Shown: one piece after another, positions 50,916-60,162 of the stretch
Position numbering within the stretch: position 1 is the first letter of the stretch
Layout of the letters: each line of letters starts with the position of its first letter
Source: Massilia aurea
Lineage (GTDB): Bacteria > Pseudomonadota > Gammaproteobacteria > Burkholderiales > Burkholderiaceae_D
Direction: 5' to 3'
Assembly (NCBI RefSeq): GCF_014200505.1
Contig: NZ_JACHBX010000004.1
Coordinates: forward strand, 591,613-655,612
DNA: 64,000 bases
The notes under the pieces: generated by a model
Database searches by the model: none
The model's input: the letters and a program-made list of their open reading frames with translations, nothing else
Told to the model about the DNA's origin: nothing
Position numbers and translations under genes: made by a program

Positions 50916-51965
50916 TCAGGCCAGCCAGCGCCCGTCGGCATACACCTGGACCTCGCCCAGGAACACCGCATCGGTGACCGCGAACACGTCGATGTGAAAG
51001 CGCGCATCCTTGCGCTTGAAGCCGGGCTTCGTGTACACGCCATGCTTGGCGCCGAGCGACAGGTGGATGCCGCACATGCGCTCATACGTGCCGATATCGT
51101 CCACCCGCAGGTCGCGTGTGAAGGCGCGGTTCAGCCCGAAGCCCAGCTCGCGCACCCAGACTTCGCCTTCCTCGAGGCGGATGTTCTCGAGCACCTGCTC
51201 GAAGGCGGGTGTGGCGTGTTCGGTGCCGGTCACGCGACCCGCTTCGATGATCAAGGTGACCGGTACGTCGGGATGGTTCGAGCGGTAACTGGTATCGCCG
51301 AACACGTGGATCTGCACCCGGCCATGCACGGCTTCGAGGTCTTGCGCTTCGGTGAACACTTCGCCGATCGGGAACTGGCCACCGACGTTGTTCATCTCGC
51401 TGTAGTCGCCGATATTGAGCTTGGCTGCTTCGAAGGGCGAGGCAAAGGTGAGCGTCTCGCCGCCGCCGACCACGCGGCCATGCGGCGCGCTGTCGATCAG
51501 CGCCTTGAGCGCGCGCCCGGTGCCGCGGAAGTAGGCGGGGTCGTAGGCCAGCGCGTTGACATAGTGTTCGCCCTGGATGCCGGGCATGCGCGACAGGTGC
51601 ACGTGCTCGATCACTTTCAGATCGAGCTTGAACAGCTCGACGCGGATGCGAAAACCGTCGAGCCGGAAATTGGTCGACTGGACCAGCACCACCAGGTCGT
51701 GCGCGGCCATCGAGCGGAACGCCGCCAGCACCGCATCGGGCGTGACGCTGTCGAAGTCCACGAACGCGGCGTCGGGCAGATTGCGCCGGTAGCCCGCGAG
51801 CAGGGCGCGCGCCAGCGGCGTGCGCGTGTCGTACACGACCAGCGCCTTGTGCGCCGGGCCGTGTTCGAGGGCGATCGAGAGCACGGCCGACAGGTGCGCG
51901 GTCGCGGCGTCCACCACGGTGGCGGGCAGGTCGTCGTCGGAAAGAGTGGGGGCGGCAGCGGTCAT
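50916..51965 (-). CDS. M29-like metallo-aminopeptidase family protein
   Basis: 349 residues from ATG 51965. The order of conserved segments resembles thermophilic-type (M29) aminopeptidases: FPIGEVFTEAQD, WVRELGFGLNRAF, MCGIHLSLGAKHGVY and ARFHIDVFA, supplying Glu, Glu, His, Tyr, His and Asp metal ligands. Cytosolic, no signal. Actual substrate unproven. The region before ATG 51965 in the same frame is Gly/Thr-rich spurious sequence. It ends 57 bases before the GAF kinase start. Confidence 0.7.
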   Translation of the reverse strand: MTAAAPTLSDDDLPATVVDAATAHLSAVLSIALEHGPAHKALVVYDTRTPLARALLAGYRRNLPDAAFVDFDSVTPDAVLAAFRSMAAHDLVVLVQSTNFRLDGFRIRVELFKLDLKVIEHVHLSRMPGIQGEHYVNALAYDPAYFRGTGRALKALIDSAPHGRVVGGGETLTFASPFEAAKLNIGDYSEMNNVGGQFPIGEVFTEAQDLEAVHGRVQIHVFGDTSYRSNHPDVPVTLIIEAGRVTGTEHATPAFEQVLENIRLEEGEVWVRELGFGLNRAFTRDLRVDDIGTYERMCGIHLSLGAKHGVYTKPGFKRKDARFHIDVFAVTDAVFLGEVQVYADGRWLA

Positions 51966-52158
51966 CGGCGCACAGGAGGCAAGAGGGAAGCGGCCATTAT
52001 ACGTTCCGTTGCAACGTGAGGGAGCAGGCGGCGCTACCGGGCAAACAGCGCGACGCGTGGCCGTGCGGGGCGCTATCATGCGGCCTTCGATCACGATCAA
52101 GACAGCGGTTGGCAGGCCGTCTTTCGGCATGTACGGCAACAGCGAAATACGGGGCACC

Positions 52159-52929
52159 ATGGCACACAACGATTCCTGCATCAATACCGGCTGCGGCCGC
52201 GCGTTTCCACAGCCGGTCGATTTTTGTCCGTGGTGCGGAACGGCGCAGCGGCCGCTCAACGCCGTGCCGGCGCCGCCGGTCGTGATGCCAACCGTGTTTC
52301 CCGTACTCCCCGTAACACCCGCGCCACCCGCGCCACCCGTACCGCCCGCGCCGGTCATCGCGGCACCAGTCGTTCAACCGCCGCCAGCGCCGAAGCCCAT
52401 CCCCGCCCCAGCACCATCAGTGCCCCCAGCGCCGCCGGTGCCACCCGTGCGCGCCAATCCCCCACCACGCCCGGCCGTCCCGACGCGCAAACCGATCCGC
52501 CTGCGCTGGTGGCTCATCGGCCTGGGTCTTCTGTGGCTGGCCTGGATGCTGACCAAGCCAACGGCAGCCCGCATCGAGCGCCGCATGGCGTCGGCCGTCG
52601 CCCTGGCCAAGGAGTGCAAGCCGAAGGAAGCGCAGGACGAGTTGATTGCGCTGCGCAAGACGCGTGCGACGCCCGAGCAGCTGCGTCAGGTGCAAAGCGC
52701 GCTCAATACGGCGGCCGCGGCCTGCACCCGCGCCGAGCAGCGCCGCGCCGCGTGGACCACCGCCAACAACGCCATCGAGCGCCTGCTGAATGCGGGCAGC
52801 TTCGAACAGGCGCGCACCCGCCTGGCCACATTCACCAAGTGCTGGGGCGAGGACGCGCGCACGCGCGAAGTCAAGGCGCGCATCGACGCCGGCCGGCGCG
52901 ACCATCCGCTGGCCGATCCTTCGCGCTGA
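52159..52929 (+). CDS. Zinc-ribbon, proline-rich membrane protein
   Basis: 256 residues from ATG 52159. Residues 1-30 form a zinc ribbon (C-x4-C ... CPWC spacing), residues ~37-105 are a Pro/Ala-rich linker of APPAPPVPP type, WWLIGLGLLWLAWMLT (~120) is a single membrane helix, and the C-terminal ~110 residues are helical with three cysteines (KECKPKEAQDEL, AACTRAEQRR, FTKCWGED). No family name is known to me. The layout resembles double-zinc-ribbon membrane proteins with a periplasmic domain. An ATG at 52078 would add 27 residues. Confidence 0.65.
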   Translation: MAHNDSCINTGCGRAFPQPVDFCPWCGTAQRPLNAVPAPPVVMPTVFPVLPVTPAPPAPPVPPAPVIAAPVVQPPPAPKPIPAPAPSVPPAPPVPPVRANPPPRPAVPTRKPIRLRWWLIGLGLLWLAWMLTKPTAARIERRMASAVALAKECKPKEAQDELIALRKTRATPEQLRQVQSALNTAAAACTRAEQRRAAWTTANNAIERLLNAGSFEQARTRLATFTKCWGEDARTREVKARIDAGRRDHPLADPSR

Positions 52930-52997
52930 CCCCGTAAGGACAGCCACGCCGCCACGCCTTGTGTATCATCGAACGCGTTGACAACAAGGAGCACAGC

Positions 52998-53321
52998 ATG
53001 AAAGCGACGATGACGAACACGCTGCTGGCGTCGGCAATGCTGCTGGCGCTGGCCGGCTGCGCGCGCGACGACGAGGGCAAGGGCCCGGCCGAGCGCGTTG
53101 GCAAGGCACTCGATCAGGCCACCGCCGGGGTGACCAATTCGGTCAAGGATGAAATCGCCCGCGCCGACGACGCCGTTGAGAATGCGCGCAACAAGGTCGG
53201 CAACGCGACGCAGGAAGCCAGCCGGGGCCTGGAGCGCGCTACCGAGAAAATGGGCCAGTCGGTCGAACGGGCCGGCCAGGTGATCCAGGAAAACGCCGGC
53301 AAGGACAAGGGCGACGACTAA
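52998..53321 (+). CDS. Small helical lipoprotein
   Basis: 107 residues from ATG 52998, preceded by AAGGAG. Signal peptide with lipobox MLLALAGC, then a single long amphipathic, Ala/Lys/Glu-rich helix (residues ~30-100: RVGKALDQATAGV, EIARADDAVENARNKVGNA). Such coiled-coil lipoproteins of unknown function line the outer membrane. Its stop overlaps the convergent GGDEF gene by four bases. Confidence 0.75.
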   Translation: MKATMTNTLLASAMLLALAGCARDDEGKGPAERVGKALDQATAGVTNSVKDEIARADDAVENARNKVGNATQEASRGLERATEKMGQSVERAGQVIQENAGKDKGDD

Positions 53322-55381
53322 GCGCTGGCGGCGCGCGGCATGTCCGGATCGCCGTACACGATGGCCATGTCGACCTGGCCCGAGCGCCACGCGTGCTCCA
53401 GGTTCTGCTCGATCACATCCAGGTTCACACGCTCGCCATCGGCGAAACCGCGCACGCCGTAAGCGCGGTTGCGGCCATGCGACTTGGCCATGTACAGGGC
53501 CATGTCCACCAGGTTGACCACGCGCTCCCAGGCCATCGCCTGCTTGCCGATGGCAAGCGGGAATGGCGCAAAGCCGATCGACACGGTCACGGTAATCTCC
53601 ACGCCGGCATGGTCGATGACGGTGGCGTTGATGCCGCCCAGGATGCGCGCGGCCACTTCGTCCATCCGGTGGCGCGGCACCGAGGGCAGGAAGGCGAGGA
53701 ACTCTTCGCCGCCCCAGCGCACGATCATGTCGGTCTCGCGCAGGATCTCGGCCAGGCTGGCCGAGATCGTGGTCAGCACCGTGTCGCCGGCCGCGTGGCC
53801 GTGGGTGTCGTTGATGTGCTTGAAGTGGTCGACGTCCAGCAGGAACAGCGCGCCCACGCCGTCCGCCCCGGCTGCGGATGGTGTTGACGGGGGCAGCGCG
53901 CGCATGTACTCAAGGAAGTGGCGGCGGTTGTACAGGCCCGTGAGCGGATCGCGCACGCTCTGCTGCTTGAGCTCGAAGTTCTTGGCATGCAGCTGCGCGT
54001 TCGCGTGGCGCACCTTGCGGTACAACAGACCCACCACGATGGCCGCCAGCGCGATCACGGCCAGCACCAGCCACCAGACGCGCTGCTGCAGGCGGCGGTT
54101 GTCGAGTTCGGCCGATTTGATCGTGTTCTCGCTGCGCAGCAGTTCGATCTGGCGCTGCTTGCGTTCGGCCTCGTACTTCTCTTGCAGCTCGAGCATGGCC
54201 TGCTGGCGGCGCTTTTCAAACAGTTCGTTCGACAGCGTGCGCTCGCGGTGGTACGCCTTCAGGGCGCCCGGCAGGTCGCCCACGCGCTCGAGCGCCACGC
54301 CGTATTCCACCAGGGCAGTCTGCAGTTCGGGCTTGTCGCCCATTTCTTCATAGCCGGCGATGCCGGCCTCGATATGGCGCTTGCCCTCGACGAGCCGGCC
54401 GGTGGCGAGGAAGGCCTGGCCCAGGTTCAGGTGCGCGATCGCGTCGAGCCGGCGGTCGTTCAGGGTTTTCAGCGCGTCAAGCGCCTGCTGCGCGTAGACG
54501 ACGGCGTTGCGGTAGTCGCCCATCTTGAGGTACCAGTCAGACAGATTGACCAGGGTGCCGGCGATGCGGTTGGTGGCGCCGATCTTGCGTTCGAGCGCGA
54601 GGCCGTCCTGCAGCGCGCGCAGGGCGCGCTCGTTCTGGCCTGTGTCGATCGCCAGGCCGTACTCGATCCGCTTGAGCAGCGCCGTCCGTCCGGGCGAGTT
54701 GGCAGTGGCCGCAGCGGCGTAGGCCTCGTCCAGCACGTCGAAGCCTTTTTCGGGTTCGCGCATCCGGGCGTACAGCCGCGCCAGGGAATACTGCGCCATC
54801 ACGATATGGATCGGATCGCCGTTCGAGCGCGCGAGCGCGGCGGCGCCCTGCAGGCCCTGCAGGGCGCGCGGCAGGTTGCCTTCCTCGGCATACGATTCCC
54901 CCGACGAAATCGCGGCGCGCACGCGCAGGTCGATATCGTTGGTGGTGTTGGCCAGTTTCTCGGCTTCCCAGATCAGGCGATGGGATTCGCCCGGGCGGTG
55001 CTGGGCGAACGCAGCATACCCCTGCATCAGCAGACCCTTGGCCAGCGCGCCGGTGTGATCGTGCTGGCGGCCCAGCGTAATGAGTTCGTTGGCCAGCGCG
55101 ACGGCCTGCGCATGCTGGCCCATCCCGTGGCGGGCGGCGGCCATCTGGTGCAGGAATTCGATCCGCTGCGGCAGCGGTGCAACGCGCGCCTGGTCTTCGA
55201 TGGCTTCGAGCATCGGCAGGGCGCGTTCGGGAACGACACGGTTGGCTTCCCGGATCTCGGCCAGGCGCGCGTCGAGCGCCGCGCCGTCGCTGGCCAGCGC
55301 ACAGGCCGACGCAACGCACAGTGACAAGGCCACGGCGTTGAGTCGGGAGCGCGACAGGGCGCGATGCAGGATAGCGAACAT
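53318..55381 (-). CDS. TPR-containing diguanylate cyclase
   Basis: 687 residues: signal peptide MFAILHRALSRSRLNAVALSLCVASACALA, a periplasmic array of about seven TPR helices (~40-380), a coiled segment (~395-445), one membrane helix (VWWLVLAVIALAAIVVGLLY), and a C-terminal GGDEF domain with DPLTGLYNRR and the active-site motif RWGGEEF (G557-F561). It makes cyclic-di-GMP from GTP; the active site is intact. No EAL domain, and no RxxD inhibitory site was noted. The ligand of the TPR domain is unknown. Confidence 0.9.
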   Translation of the reverse strand: MFAILHRALSRSRLNAVALSLCVASACALASDGAALDARLAEIREANRVVPERALPMLEAIEDQARVAPLPQRIEFLHQMAAARHGMGQHAQAVALANELITLGRQHDHTGALAKGLLMQGYAAFAQHRPGESHRLIWEAEKLANTTNDIDLRVRAAISSGESYAEEGNLPRALQGLQGAAALARSNGDPIHIVMAQYSLARLYARMREPEKGFDVLDEAYAAAATANSPGRTALLKRIEYGLAIDTGQNERALRALQDGLALERKIGATNRIAGTLVNLSDWYLKMGDYRNAVVYAQQALDALKTLNDRRLDAIAHLNLGQAFLATGRLVEGKRHIEAGIAGYEEMGDKPELQTALVEYGVALERVGDLPGALKAYHRERTLSNELFEKRRQQAMLELQEKYEAERKQRQIELLRSENTIKSAELDNRRLQQRVWWLVLAVIALAAIVVGLLYRKVRHANAQLHAKNFELKQQSVRDPLTGLYNRRHFLEYMRALPPSTPSAAGADGVGALFLLDVDHFKHINDTHGHAAGDTVLTTISASLAEILRETDMIVRWGGEEFLAFLPSVPRHRMDEVAARILGGINATVIDHAGVEITVTVSIGFAPFPLAIGKQAMAWERVVNLVDMALYMAKSHGRNRAYGVRGFADGERVNLDVIEQNLEHAWRSGQVDMAIVYGDPDMPRAASA

Positions 55382-55595
55382 GCCGTGGTTTCGTCGCGCC
55401 GGGGGAAAGCCGGTCGAAGTTGGTTTGGATTATTATATTGCCGTTGCAAACGAGAAACTCAGTTTGTGATGAAATGTCACAAAAATGACACAGCGGCATC
55501 GTTTCCAAGTATCCCACGCAGCGCAGGCAAGCGTGCGTGCGCCGTCGAACCATCGACCTATACTGGCCGGACAATTATCCCGATAGAGGTCGGCC

Positions 55596-56357
55596 ATGTG
55601 GACATCACCGTGGGCCAGGTGGGGCGGAACGCTGGGCTTTGCCCTGGGCGGTTTTTTCGACGGCATCCTGCTGCACCAGATCCTGCAATGGCACCATCTG
55701 TTCAGCCTCGTGCCCGGCATGGATGACCTGCGCCTGCAGGTGCTGTGGGATGGTTACTTCCACCTGCTGATGTACGTGGTCGCGATCGTGGGCCTGGCGG
55801 GCCTGTGGCACGCACAGCGGCGCGGCGCGATGCACTGGGGCCGGCCGCTGGCGGGCGCCATGCTGGCCGGCTTCGGGGCGTGGCATGCGATCGATGCGCT
55901 GCTGTCGCACTGGCTGCTGGGTATCCACCGCATCCGCGTCGACAGTCCCGATCCGCTGCTGTGGGACCTGGCCTGGCTCGTCGTGTTTGGCATCGCGCCG
56001 CTGGTGCTGGGTCTGCGCTGGCTGCGCCGGCCGGGCGCTGGTGGCATGGGCGCGCGCGGTTCGGTGGCCGGCCTGGTGCTGCTCGCCGCCGGCAGCGCCG
56101 CCCTCGGTGGCTGGGCGCTCGTGCCGCCGCCCGGCCAGAACCTCACCACGGTCGTGTTTCATCCGGGCGCCGGGCCACGCGAGGTGTTCGCCGCGCTCGA
56201 CGCCGTCGACGGACGCCTGGTCTGGAGCGACCGCGCGATGGGCGTGGTCGTGATGGCGATCCCGGCTAGGGACCACCTGACTTTGTACCGGCACGGCGCG
56301 CTGCTGGTGAGCGGGGCGGGCGCGCCGGGCGGCTGCGTCAACTGGAGCCGGCCTTGA
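55596..56357 (+). CDS. DUF2243 integral membrane protein
   Basis: 253 residues with about five hydrophobic helices. The N-terminus GFALGGFFDGILLHQILQWHHLFS and the following LWDGYFHLLMY, plus WHAIDALLSHWLLGIHRIR, contain the conserved His/Asp pairs of DUF2243, perhaps a metal or haem site. The C-terminal ~60 residues form a soluble domain. The family is uncharacterised. Single gene, convergent with the ABC exporter. Confidence 0.82.
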   Translation: MWTSPWARWGGTLGFALGGFFDGILLHQILQWHHLFSLVPGMDDLRLQVLWDGYFHLLMYVVAIVGLAGLWHAQRRGAMHWGRPLAGAMLAGFGAWHAIDALLSHWLLGIHRIRVDSPDPLLWDLAWLVVFGIAPLVLGLRWLRRPGAGGMGARGSVAGLVLLAAGSAALGGWALVPPPGQNLTTVVFHPGAGPREVFAALDAVDGRLVWSDRAMGVVVMAIPARDHLTLYRHGALLVSGAGAPGGCVNWSRP

Positions 56358-56393
56358 ACCTGGCCGGCATTTCGGCCGGCGGTGACTGCCGGC

Positions 56394-58247
56394 CTAGAGG
56401 GCGATTTGCTGCAGCAGATACAGGCGCTGGTACAGGCCGCCCTCGATGCGCATCAGTTCTTCGTGCGGCCCGGCCTCGGTGATCTTGCCGTGGTTGAGCA
56501 CGATGATGCGGTCAGCGTCGCGGATCGTCGACAGGCGGTGCGCGATGGCGATGATGGTCACCTTGCCGCGCAGTTCTTCCAGTGCCTGTTGCACCACCTG
56601 TTCGGTGGCGCTGTCGATGCGCGACGTCGCTTCGTCGAGCAGCAGGATGCGTGGCTCGCCCGCCAGTGCGCGGGCAATGGCGATCAGCTGCTTCTGGCCC
56701 GACGACAGGCGCGAGCCGCCTTCGCCCAGCTGCGTGTCGTAACCCTGTTCGAGCGCGCTGATGAAATCGTGCGCATGCGCCGCGCGCGCCGCATCCATCA
56801 GGCGTTCGAGCGGCAGCCCGCGGCCCATGTCGATGTTTTCGCGCGCGCTGGCGGCCAGGATGAACGGGTCTTGCGGCACCAGGCCCACTTCGTTGCGAAA
56901 GCGCTCGTTGCCGATCTTCGCCAGCGGCACGCCGCCGATCTCGATGCTGCCCTGTTCGACGACGTAGTAGCGCAGCAGCAGCGACAGCAGCGTCGACTTG
57001 CCGCTGCCCGTGTGGCCGACGATGCCGAAGAACGCGCCTTGCGGAACGTCCAGCGACAGGTCGTGCAGCACCGGCTGGCCGGGCACGTAGGCAAATTCGA
57101 CATTGCGCACGCTGACGGCCGGTGCGTCGGGCGAAAACGCATTCTGACCATGGATGCGGTCCACGTCGTGTTCGGGCGCGCCGGCTTCGTCGAGCAGCGT
57201 GTTCACGCGCGCGGCCGCGACCACCGCCTGCTGCAGGCCGCTGAACTGCATCGTGATCTGGATGAGCGGCTCGACCACGCGCGCGATGTAGCTGACGAAC
57301 GCGTACAGCACGCCCACTTCGACCGCGCCGATCTCGCGCTGGCCGAACGCGAAGATCACCAGCGCCAGCAGCGCCACGTTGAGCAGATCCAGCGCAGGGC
57401 GCAGCAGGAAGGCGTTGGCGCGCAGTTCGGCCAGGCGCGCCGTGTAGTGGGTGCGGTTGGTGACCAGGAAGCGTTCGCCGAAGCGCAGCTCGGCATTGCT
57501 GGCCTGCAGCACGGTCATCCCGCCGATCGACTCGGCCATCTGCGCATTGATGTCGCTGCGCAGCGCGCGCGCACGGGTAACGGCCGGCGCCGACAGGCGC
57601 TGATACAGCCAGACGATGCCGACCACGGCAGGCACCAGCAACAGCACGATCAGCATCAGGCGCCAGTCGAGCCATGCCATCGCGACCATCGTGCCGATCA
57701 GGACGATCGAGTTGTCGAGCATGACGTACAACACCTGGATGTAGAGCGTCTTGACGGCTTCAGTGTCGTTCGTCACGCGGCTGACCAGCTGACCGGTGAT
57801 GGCGCGGTCGAAGAACGCCATCGGCAGGCGCAGCACGTGACCATAGACCCATTCGCGCAGGCGCTGCACCGAGCGCATTGCCACGCCGGACAGGCGGATC
57901 AGCTGCAGGTAGCGCACCCAGCTCGATACCCAGCCGGTCACGACCAGGCCACCCAGCAGCAGGGCCATCTGCGGCCAGTCGAGATGGCGCGGCAGCAGGT
58001 GGTCGTCGATCAGCGCCTTGCCCAGCAGCGGGCCGACCACTTCGAAGGCCGCCGCCAGGATCAGCCACAGCGTGGCGATGATCAGGTGGCGCTGTTCGGG
58101 CGCGGCGGCGCGGCGCAGCAGGCGCGTGGCCAGTTTGGCCTGGTCGCGCATGACGCCGCGTTCCAGGCTGTTATCGGTCGTGGGGGGCGGCGGCGTGGTG
58201 GTGGTGGATGCGTCGGCTGTGTCCAGCGTTGCTTCAGGTTGCGTCAA
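56394..58247 (-). CDS. ABC exporter half-transporter B (MdlB-like)
   Basis: 617 residues from TTG 58247. TTG is chosen because GGAGG lies 6 bases before it, while the ATG at 58295 has no such site and lies 48 bases further inside the upstream gene. A Ser/Thr/Pro-rich leader, six helices (~55-330), and an ATPase domain with Walker A GHTGSGKST, signature LSSGQKQL and Walker B ILLLDEATSRID with catalytic Glu. It pairs with the upstream gene as a MdlAB-type heterodimeric exporter, substrate unknown. The start overlaps the partner's end by 14 bases. Confidence 0.88.
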   Translation of the reverse strand: MTQPEATLDTADASTTTTPPPPTTDNSLERGVMRDQAKLATRLLRRAAAPEQRHLIIATLWLILAAAFEVVGPLLGKALIDDHLLPRHLDWPQMALLLGGLVVTGWVSSWVRYLQLIRLSGVAMRSVQRLREWVYGHVLRLPMAFFDRAITGQLVSRVTNDTEAVKTLYIQVLYVMLDNSIVLIGTMVAMAWLDWRLMLIVLLLVPAVVGIVWLYQRLSAPAVTRARALRSDINAQMAESIGGMTVLQASNAELRFGERFLVTNRTHYTARLAELRANAFLLRPALDLLNVALLALVIFAFGQREIGAVEVGVLYAFVSYIARVVEPLIQITMQFSGLQQAVVAAARVNTLLDEAGAPEHDVDRIHGQNAFSPDAPAVSVRNVEFAYVPGQPVLHDLSLDVPQGAFFGIVGHTGSGKSTLLSLLLRYYVVEQGSIEIGGVPLAKIGNERFRNEVGLVPQDPFILAASARENIDMGRGLPLERLMDAARAAHAHDFISALEQGYDTQLGEGGSRLSSGQKQLIAIARALAGEPRILLLDEATSRIDSATEQVVQQALEELRGKVTIIAIAHRLSTIRDADRIIVLNHGKITEAGPHEELMRIEGGLYQRLYLLQQIAL

Positions 58248-60024
58248 GGCTGGCCTCCAGTTGTTGATAGCGCCACTGGCTGGCATACCAGCCATCCAGC
58301 AGCAAGAGTTCGTCGTGCGTGCCGGCTTCGATCACGCGCCCGGCGCGCAGCACCACGATGTGGTCGGCCCCGACCACCGCCGACAGGCGGTGGCTGGCGA
58401 TGATGGCGGCGCGCTCGGGCCGCGCCCGGCGCAGCTCGGCCAGGTGTTCGAGGATGCGCGTTTCGGTGCCGGTGTCCACCGCCGACAGGGCGTCGTCGAG
58501 TAGCAGCAGCGGATTGTCGGCCAGCAGCGCGCGGGCGATCGCGACGCGCTGGCGCTGGCCGCCCGAGAGCGTGATGCCTTTTTCGCCGACCGGCGTGTCG
58601 TAGCCGTATGGGAAGCGCAGGATGTCGTCGTGGATCGCGGCCATGCGCGCCGCGTCCTCGATCTCGGCGCGCGTGGCATCGGGCCGGGCCAGCGCAATGT
58701 TCTCGGCAATCGTGGACGAGAACAAAAACGACTCTTGCGGCACCCAGCTGGTGGCGCTGCGCAGGGCGCTCAGGCGATAGGCGTCGAGCGGCTGCCCGGC
58801 CCAGCGCACCTGGCCCTGTTGCGGCGTCGCCTGGCGCAGCAGCACGCGCAGCAGCGTCGATTTGCCGGAGCCGGTCGGGCCGACGAGGCCCAGCGTCTGG
58901 CCGGGTTCGAGCGTGACAGACACGCCGGAGAGGGCGGGCGCCTGCGCCGTGTCGTCAGCGGCCGCGCCGTCTTGGCGGGCGCCGTTCACGCCATACGTGA
59001 ACGTGACGCCTTCGAGCACCAGCGGGCCCTGGCCCACCTGGTCGATCGTGCCGGCGTCTTCGACCGACAGCGGCGCCTCGAGCAGCGGCTGCAGGCGCGC
59101 CATGCCGGCGCGGCCCCGTTCGATCAGCGTGACCACCCAGCCGGCGGCGAACATGGGCCAGATCAGCTGGCCCAGGTACATCGTGAAGCTGGTCAGCGCG
59201 CCGACCGTCAGCTCGTTCTGCCAGACCAAGTAGCCGCCCAGGCCCAGCGTCAGGCCGGTGGCGGCAGTCAGCGCCAGGCCAACGGCCGGCTCGTAGGCCG
59301 CTTCCCATTTCTGCGCGGTGAGGCTGGCCTCGGCCGCATTGGCCGTCAGCACGCCGAACTGGGTGCTGCTGCGCGCTTCGAGGCCCAGGGCGCGCAGCGT
59401 GCGCACGCCCGACAGCGACTCCTGCACATGGTCGTTCAGCTTCGAGAAACCTTTAAGCGCATCCCCCTCGGCCTTCTGGATGTGGGTCGAGATGTACCAG
59501 AACGCGAGCCCCATCAGCGGAAACGGCAGCAGCGCGACCAGTGCCAGGCGCCAGTCCACGCCCAGCGTCATGATCCCGAGGACCATCACCAGCGTGAGCG
59601 TGCCGTCGAACGCGGCCAGCAGGGCTTCGCCGGCGGCCATCTCGATGGCGTCGATGTCGTTGGTGGCCAGCGCCATCAGGTCGCCGGTGCGCTGGCGCTG
59701 ATAGAAGGCGGGGCCTTGCGCAGCCAGCCGCGCATACAGCCGCGTGCGCAGCTCGACGCCGAGCTGGTAGGCGGCCGAATACAGGCGGATGCGCCAGCAC
59801 ACGCGCAGCACGTAAATGGCCACACCCAGCCCGAGAACCTGGGCGATGCCGAGCAGGAGGTCCTGCTCGCCAAGGCGGTTGTTGGCGAGCGCGTCGACCA
59901 GTGCGCCGACCTTGCGGGGGATGAGAACCGTACAGATCGCGACGCCGACGAGCATCACGGCCGACGAGGCATAGGATTGCCAATGACGGCGCACGAAGCC
60001 GCCGATCAGCCTGGACAAACTCAT
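58234..60024 (-). CDS. ABC exporter half-transporter A (MdlA-like), degenerate catalytic site
   Basis: 596 residues, six helices then ATPase with GPTGSGKST, LSGGQRQRVAIARAL and Walker B LLLLDDALSAVD, where Asp replaces the catalytic Glu. As in MdlA/MdlB this gives one weak and one competent ATP site in the heterodimer. The N-terminus LIGGFVRRHWQSY is typical. Downstream partner overlaps by 14 bases. Phasin gene's terminator lies only 25-48 bases before its ATG, so its own promoter must be very close or overlap. Confidence 0.9.
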   Translation of the reverse strand: MSLSRLIGGFVRRHWQSYASSAVMLVGVAICTVLIPRKVGALVDALANNRLGEQDLLLGIAQVLGLGVAIYVLRVCWRIRLYSAAYQLGVELRTRLYARLAAQGPAFYQRQRTGDLMALATNDIDAIEMAAGEALLAAFDGTLTLVMVLGIMTLGVDWRLALVALLPFPLMGLAFWYISTHIQKAEGDALKGFSKLNDHVQESLSGVRTLRALGLEARSSTQFGVLTANAAEASLTAQKWEAAYEPAVGLALTAATGLTLGLGGYLVWQNELTVGALTSFTMYLGQLIWPMFAAGWVVTLIERGRAGMARLQPLLEAPLSVEDAGTIDQVGQGPLVLEGVTFTYGVNGARQDGAAADDTAQAPALSGVSVTLEPGQTLGLVGPTGSGKSTLLRVLLRQATPQQGQVRWAGQPLDAYRLSALRSATSWVPQESFLFSSTIAENIALARPDATRAEIEDAARMAAIHDDILRFPYGYDTPVGEKGITLSGGQRQRVAIARALLADNPLLLLDDALSAVDTGTETRILEHLAELRRARPERAAIIASHRLSAVVGADHIVVLRAGRVIEAGTHDELLLLDGWYASQWRYQQLEASLDAT

Positions 60025-60048
60025 TCGAATTCCTTGCAGTTGCGCCCG

Positions 60049-60072
60049 AAAAAAAAGCGGGCCAGAGCCCGC
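60049..60072 (-). terminator. Intrinsic terminator after the phasin gene
   Basis: On the minus strand GCGGGC-TCTG-GCCCGC is followed by eight T (plus-strand AAAAAAAA at 60049-60056). It lies about 90 bases after the phasin stop and separates phasin from the ABC exporter genes. Confidence 0.88.
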
Positions 60073-60162
60073 TAGTGTAGTCGTTTTGCCTAGTTGGCGC
60101 AGCGCGGCACCGTGGTTGAGGCCGTTGTCTGCTGCGCTCTGGCGATAGCGCCGGCCCTGTTA

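Noticed and set aside
56382..58403. A 673-codon plus-strand frame opposite the ABC exporter
   Set aside because: Same reason: low-complexity Gln/Arg/Asp composition and full overlap with a well-supported gene.
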